Origin: JAFAFN01 sp963707555
GTDB taxonomy: Bacteria > Actinomycetota > Acidimicrobiia > Acidimicrobiales > Microtrichaceae
NCBI GenBank assembly: GCA_963707555.1
Contig: CAVPQM010000009.1
Location: 220,441 to 284,440 of the forward strand
Direction: 5' to 3'
DNA length: 64,000 nt
A program made the translations under genes and the position numbers. The notes beneath the pieces were generated by a model that had not been told where the DNA came from, ran no database searches, and saw only the letters and a list, made by a program, of their open reading frames with translations. Of this stretch, positions 59,888 through 64,000 are shown one piece after another (position 1 is the first letter of the stretch; every line of letters starts with the position of its first letter).

Positions 59888-61284
59888 GTGCGGCCCTCCG
59901 GACCCTCGGGATCGTCGGGGCCGCCCACGCCGCGGCCGGCGTCCTCACCGATCTGGTCCGGGTCGAGGGTGCGGTCCGGCTCGGTGATCTGCCCCTCGTC
60001 GCCGACGCTGACCATCTTGCCGGTGGTCAGGTCGAGCACCTCCTTCTCGCTCGAGAACTTCAGCTTCATGCGCAGCACCCGCAGCTCGACGAGGTAGTAC
60101 ACCGGCAGCGACACCGCGAACGCCGCGGCGATCAGGATCGGCGTGCGTGCCAGCTGCATCCCGGTCCCGGCATCCGCACCACCCAGCAGCGCGATCAGGA
60201 TCAGGTACGGCAGGGCGTGCCAGACGTAGAGCGTGTAGCTCATGCGACCGAGCCACTGGAAGTGCTTGTAGGACAGGAACCTGGCGAACCACCAGTCCCT
60301 GTACCGCACGAGTCCGATCAGCATCAGGCCGAAGGCGAGCGCGCCGAGCGTGTGCCCGAAGCGGAACCAGTACATGGTGTCGAGCATCTGGGGGCGGGTG
60401 AACTCCGACGGCCCCGACGGCAGGTAGTCGACGTACGGTCCACCCAGCTTCTTCACCAGTCCGCTCGACAGGTTGAGCATGACCAGCCAGACCACGAAGG
60501 CGCCGGTGCACACCACCATCATCGGGCGGCGGACCCGGGCGGTGCGCTCCTCGGTCAGGTAGGCGTTGCCGCAGGCGAGCGCCACGCCGAGCATGAGAGC
60601 ATCGGGCCGCTGCAGCAGCGCCATGCGCACGCCGGCGATCATGTCGGCGTCGTCCTGCCAGAACCCCGTGAACGCGAACCACCGGCCGATGCCGATCGCC
60701 ACGAACGCGCCGACCATGAGCGCCCCGAGCTGCGCGATCCAGCGCTTGCGCACGCAGACCAGGACGGTGCCGGCGATGCACGCGTAGAACCACTCCTCGA
60801 CCGACAACGTCCACAGGTGCCACATCGTGCGGTGCTCCTGCACCGCGGGCTCGATGACGGCCAGGCCGTTCGGGAAGAACAGGTGGTACACGTAGAACAC
60901 GGCCGCCGCTGCGTCCTGACCGACGTAGCGCAGGCTCAGCTGCTCGTACCCGATGATCGTCGCGATCGTCGAGATGACGAGCCAGACCCCCACGAACAAC
61001 CAGACCGACGGGAACAGCCGGATGGCACGGCGTGTGTAGAACTTCTTGAGGTCGATCGAGCCCGTCGTGCGGGTCTCCTGGAGCAGCAGGGTCGTGATCA
61101 GGAACCCGCTCAGCACGAAGAACGTGTCGACGATCGTCACCCACGACTCGACGTACTCGAACAGCGCGTGCCCGACGAGCACCATGCACACGCCGATGCC
61201 CCGCATGCCGTCGAAGCCGCCGACGAGCCCCAGCTTCGGGGCCTGCGTGACGAAGACGTCCCGGCCCGACTCGGTGGTCGTCAC
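59884..61284 (-). CDS. Acyltransferase 3 family membrane protein (paralogue 1)
   Basis: 466 residues. Acyl_transf_3 fold with about ten membrane helices: GGFDGMRGIGVCMVLVGHALF carries the catalytic His (R-x-H region), FFVLSGFLITTLLLQE the F-F-x-x-S-G-F motif, FYTRRAIRLFPS, and WTLSVEEWFY. Family members O-acetylate polysaccharides, peptidoglycan or lipids. C-terminal cytoplasmic tail FSSEKEVLDLTTGKMVSVGD is shared with the next gene. GTG start overlaps the paralogue's stop (GTGA). Tandem duplication followed by divergence. Confidence 0.9.
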   Translation of the reverse strand: MTTTESGRDVFVTQAPKLGLVGGFDGMRGIGVCMVLVGHALFEYVESWVTIVDTFFVLSGFLITTLLLQETRTTGSIDLKKFYTRRAIRLFPSVWLFVGVWLVISTIATIIGYEQLSLRYVGQDAAAAVFYVYHLFFPNGLAVIEPAVQEHRTMWHLWTLSVEEWFYACIAGTVLVCVRKRWIAQLGALMVGAFVAIGIGRWFAFTGFWQDDADMIAGVRMALLQRPDALMLGVALACGNAYLTEERTARVRRPMMVVCTGAFVVWLVMLNLSSGLVKKLGGPYVDYLPSGPSEFTRPQMLDTMYWFRFGHTLGALAFGLMLIGLVRYRDWWFARFLSYKHFQWLGRMSYTLYVWHALPYLILIALLGGADAGTGMQLARTPILIAAAFAVSLPVYYLVELRVLRMKLKFSSEKEVLDLTTGKMVSVGDEGQITEPDRTLDPDQIGEDAGRGVGGPDDPEGPEGRT

Positions 61285-62708
61285 CTCTGCTCCGGTCCGG
61301 TGTCGTCGGATCGGTCGTTCGACGAGCCCTCGACCAGGCCCCGGTCACCCGGGGACAGATCAGCGGGTGTTCCCTCGATCTCCTCGGCGCTGACGTCGCC
61401 TCGAGAGCGCGCCATCGCCTCTTCGACGCTCATCATCTTCCCGGTGTTGAGGTCCAGGACCTCCTTCTCGGCGGCGAAGCGCAGCTTCACGCGCAGCATG
61501 CGCTGCTCCACGCCGAAGTAGATCGGCAGCGACGCCACGATCGCGATCACCGTCAGGATCGGCGCACGCCACTTCTCGCCCAGCCTGTCGTCGAACCCGA
61601 GCCAGTGCAGGATCAGGAAGTAGAAGAACGTGTGCCAGACGTAGATGGTGTACGACATGCGCCCCAGGAAGCGCAGCGGCTTCCACGACAGCGCACGATT
61701 GGCCCACCAGTCGGCGTTGCGGGCCATCGCGAGCATCGCCGGGGCGAAGGCCAGGGCGGTGACGGTGTGGCCGAACTGGATCCACACCCGACCCTGGTAC
61801 TGGTCCGCGAACTCCGGCGGGATCGCCATCGGCACGTACGGGAAGTACGGGATGCCGAGCTTGTCGGTGGCCTCGTTGAGGAAGCCCGACGCAGTGAGCA
61901 TGGTGACCGCAGCGACGGCGAGTCCGATGACGCCGACGATCGGCAGCCAGCGCTTCCAGAACTTCGGCAGCGGGTCCGGCAGGTGTGCGTTGAGCACGGC
62001 GAGGCCCACACCCCACATGAGCGAGTCGTAGCGGGACAGCCACAGCAGGCTGACCCCTCGGGCCGGCACGCTGGAGTCCGTCGGCATGCCGCCGTTGATC
62101 GGGCCCGTGTGGCCGGTCCAGCGCTGCCAGCCGATCCACGCGGCGATCAGGCACAGGCCGATGGCCAGCTGCGTCATCCACCGCTTCTTCAGGCACACCA
62201 GCACCGTGGCGGCGATCACCAGGTAGAACTGCTCCTCGACCGCCAGGGACCAGAACTGGTCGATCGAACGCTCCGCGGCGACCTCGGGGGCGACCGAGGC
62301 GAGCCCGACGGGGAAGACCAGGTTGTAGATGTAGGTCACCGCTGCGGCGGCGTCCTGCAGCACCCAGATCAGCCGCTCCCGGTCGAAGAGCAGGCAGAAG
62401 ACGATCCACGCCAGCAGGCACAGGTACGCCGAGGGCAAGAGGCGCACCGCACGGCGGGCGTAGAACTTGCGCATGTTGATGCCGGAGTGGTCCCGGTACT
62501 CCTGCATCAGCAGCGTCACGATCAGGAACGCGGACATCACGAAGAAGACGTCGATGATCCCTGCGAACGACGGCGACAGGTTCGAGTACGCGTGGTTCAT
62601 CAGCACCATGAGGATGCCGATCCCGCGCACGCCGTCGAAGCCGCCGACGAATCCCAATCTCGGTGCACGCGACACGAAGCCCGCCGGTGCCGCCCCCGTA
62701 CTCGCCAT
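61281..62708 (-). CDS. Acyltransferase 3 family membrane protein (paralogue 2)
   Basis: 475 residues. Same architecture as the neighbour: GGFDGVRGIGILMVLMNHAY (catalytic His), FFVMSAFLIVTLLMQEY, FYARRAVRLLPSAY, WSLAVEEQFY, and tail FAAEKEVLDLNTGKMMSVEE. The second small residue in the FFxxSG motif is Ala, not Gly. First gene of the operon. The ATG at 62708 is used rather than a GTG 27 nt upstream because a TACTCT box ends 6 nt before it (leaderless). Confidence 0.9.
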   Translation of the reverse strand: MASTGAAPAGFVSRAPRLGFVGGFDGVRGIGILMVLMNHAYSNLSPSFAGIIDVFFVMSAFLIVTLLMQEYRDHSGINMRKFYARRAVRLLPSAYLCLLAWIVFCLLFDRERLIWVLQDAAAAVTYIYNLVFPVGLASVAPEVAAERSIDQFWSLAVEEQFYLVIAATVLVCLKKRWMTQLAIGLCLIAAWIGWQRWTGHTGPINGGMPTDSSVPARGVSLLWLSRYDSLMWGVGLAVLNAHLPDPLPKFWKRWLPIVGVIGLAVAAVTMLTASGFLNEATDKLGIPYFPYVPMAIPPEFADQYQGRVWIQFGHTVTALAFAPAMLAMARNADWWANRALSWKPLRFLGRMSYTIYVWHTFFYFLILHWLGFDDRLGEKWRAPILTVIAIVASLPIYFGVEQRMLRVKLRFAAEKEVLDLNTGKMMSVEEAMARSRGDVSAEEIEGTPADLSPGDRGLVEGSSNDRSDDTGPEQR

Positions 62709-62780
62709 CCGGCGAGAGTACGGGTTCGGCGACACGGGTCACAACCGGACGAACCACCCAGTGAGCCCTAGCCTCGGGGC

Positions 62781-64000
62781 ATGACCGGCCACACCTCGCC
62801 CCACTCTCCCCTGGCCCAGAACGTCGACCCGCGGGACGTACTCGCGCTCGACACCCTGCTCTCCGACGAGGAGCTGCTGTTGCGCGGCACCGTGCGCCAG
62901 CTCGTCGCCGACAAGATCCTGCCCGACGTCGGGGAGTGGTTCGACGCCGGCACGTTCCCCAGGGAGATGGCCAAGGAGTTCGGCGCGCTGGGTCTGCTGG
63001 GCATGCACCTGGACGGCTACGGCTGTGCGGGCACCTCGGCCACCGCCTACGGGCTCGCCTGCCTCGAGCTCGAAGCCGGCGACTCGGGTGCCCGCAGCTT
63101 CGTCTCGGTGCAGGGTTCACTCGCCATGTTCCCGATCCACGCCTTCGGCTCCGAGGAGCAGAAGCAGCAGTGGCTGCCCGGCATGGCGGCCGGCGATCTG
63201 ATCGGCTGCTTCGGTCTGACCGAGCCGGACTCGGGATCGGATCCGTCGTCGCATGCGCACCATCGCACGCCAGGACGCCTCGGGCGACTGGGTCCTCAAC
63301 GGCGCCAAGATGTGGATCACCAACGGCTCGGTCGCCGACGTCGCCGTGGTGTGGGCTCGCACCGACCCCGACGGACCCGACGGCGGGGCCGTGCGCGGCT
63401 TCGTGGTCCCGACCGACACGCCCGGCTTCTCGGCGCCCGCTCATCCACCGCAAGGTGTCGCTGCGAGCGTCGGTGACCTCGGAGCTCGTGCTCGACGACG
63501 TGCGTCTGCCCGCCACGGCGGTGCTGCCCGGTGTCACCGGCATGCGCGGACCGCTGTCGTGCCTGAACGAGGCCCGCTTCGGCATCGCCTTCGGGGCGTG
63601 CGGAGCCGCTCGTGCCTGTTACGAGGCGGCGCTCGACTACTCCCTGCAGCGGGTCCAGTTCGACAAGCCCATCGCCTCGTTCCAGCTGACCCAGCGCAAG
63701 CTCGTCGAGATGATGGTCGCCACGCAGCGCGGCACGCTCGTCTCGATCCACCTGGGTCGCATGAAGGACGCCGGCACGCTGGCGACCCCGCAGGTCAGCT
63801 TCGCCAAGATGGACAACGTGCGCATGGCCCTCGGCGTCGCTCGTGAGGCCCGTGGCGTGCTCGGCGCCAACGGCATCACCATCGAGTATCCGGTGATCCG
63901 CCACATGAACAACCTGGAGTCCGTCTACACCTACGAGGGCACCAACGAGATCCACACGCTGATCCTCGGCAAGGCCATCACCGGGATCCCGGCGTTCGAG
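62781..64000 (+). CDS. Acyl-CoA dehydrogenase, glutaryl-CoA dehydrogenase type, 3'-truncated, two frameshifts
   Basis: About 406 residues before the window ends. QLVADKILPDVGEWFDAG, CFGLTEPDSGSDPSS, WVLNGAKMWITNGSVADVAVVWA, VSLRASVTSELVLDDVRLP, CLNEARFGIAFGACGAAR, KPIASFQLTQRKLVEMMVAT, GVLGANGITIEYPVIRHMNN and VYTYEGTNEIHTLILG, where the Glu of YEG is the catalytic base in this subfamily. It resembles GCDH, which oxidises and decarboxylates glutaryl-CoA in lysine and tryptophan breakdown. Extra bases lie near 63252 and 63438. ATG at 62781, six nt after TAGCCT. Confidence 0.88.

Overview
The window is high-GC DNA, densely coded on both strands, from a free-living actinobacterium. The gene content fits the class Acidimicrobiia (Ilumatobacter/Iamia-like) best, but that is inference. 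Supporting families are a fused E2-E1 2-oxoglutarate decarboxylase (Kgd), the non-canonical mismatch endonuclease NucS, UvrD2 with an HRDC tail, GTP-dependent PEP carboxykinase, F420-type luciferase-like oxidoreductases, a mycothiol-type PIG-L deacetylase, a TIGR03086 protein, a wax ester/diacylglycerol acyltransferase and many acyl-CoA enzymes. No rRNA, tRNA, CRISPR, prophage or insertion sequence was seen.

Layout. 1-5.8 kb: end of pckG, an hsp20 gene behind a HAIR-like operator, a small lipoprotein, PIG-L plus membrane protein, an alpha-methylacyl-CoA racemase-type CoA transferase and a hydrolase. 5.8-10.8 kb: a sugar locus, with nagA and a Gfo/Idh oxidoreductase on one strand and an LLM oxidoreductase, galT and galK on the other. 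10.9-25.6 kb: housekeeping (uvrD2, xth, kgd, a NYN-S1 protein with a histone-like tail, ettA, an AlkA-like glycosylase). 25.7-32.8 kb: a fused receiver/flavoprotein, then sulfate activation (cysD-cysN-cysC, with cysQ divergent) and an ABC1 kinase. 32.9-39.3 kb: typA, a DUF4395 protein, nucS, two divergent MarR-type regulators and an ECF42 sigma/DGPF pair. 39.4-49.9 kb: lipid and redox genes (MaoC hydratase, VanW protein, WS/DGAT, geranylgeranyl-reductase-like flavoprotein, FAH-family protein, nitronate monooxygenase) and a decayed gene. 50-64 kb: acyl-CoA dehydrogenases, acyl-CoA synthetase, SDRs, an LPxTG-type surface protein, a TetR/MFS pair and a four-gene operon with two acyltransferase-3 proteins.

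Two features run through the window. First, many genes start 5-8 nt after a TANNNT box with no ribosome binding site, which indicates abundant leaderless transcription. Second, at least sixteen recognisable genes are split by single-base indels, mostly one extra base. They are dense at 19.5-20.1, 46.7-47.7 and 50.9-53.7 kb. Everything else about these genes looks intact, so residual sequencing or assembly error is the simplest explanation. They are annotated here as whole genes with the shift positions given.

The most unusual items are a 24-codon mini-ORF that joins cysD to cysN by overlapping stop/start codons on both sides and repeats the CysD C-terminus, and the NYN nuclease-S1-histone-tail protein.
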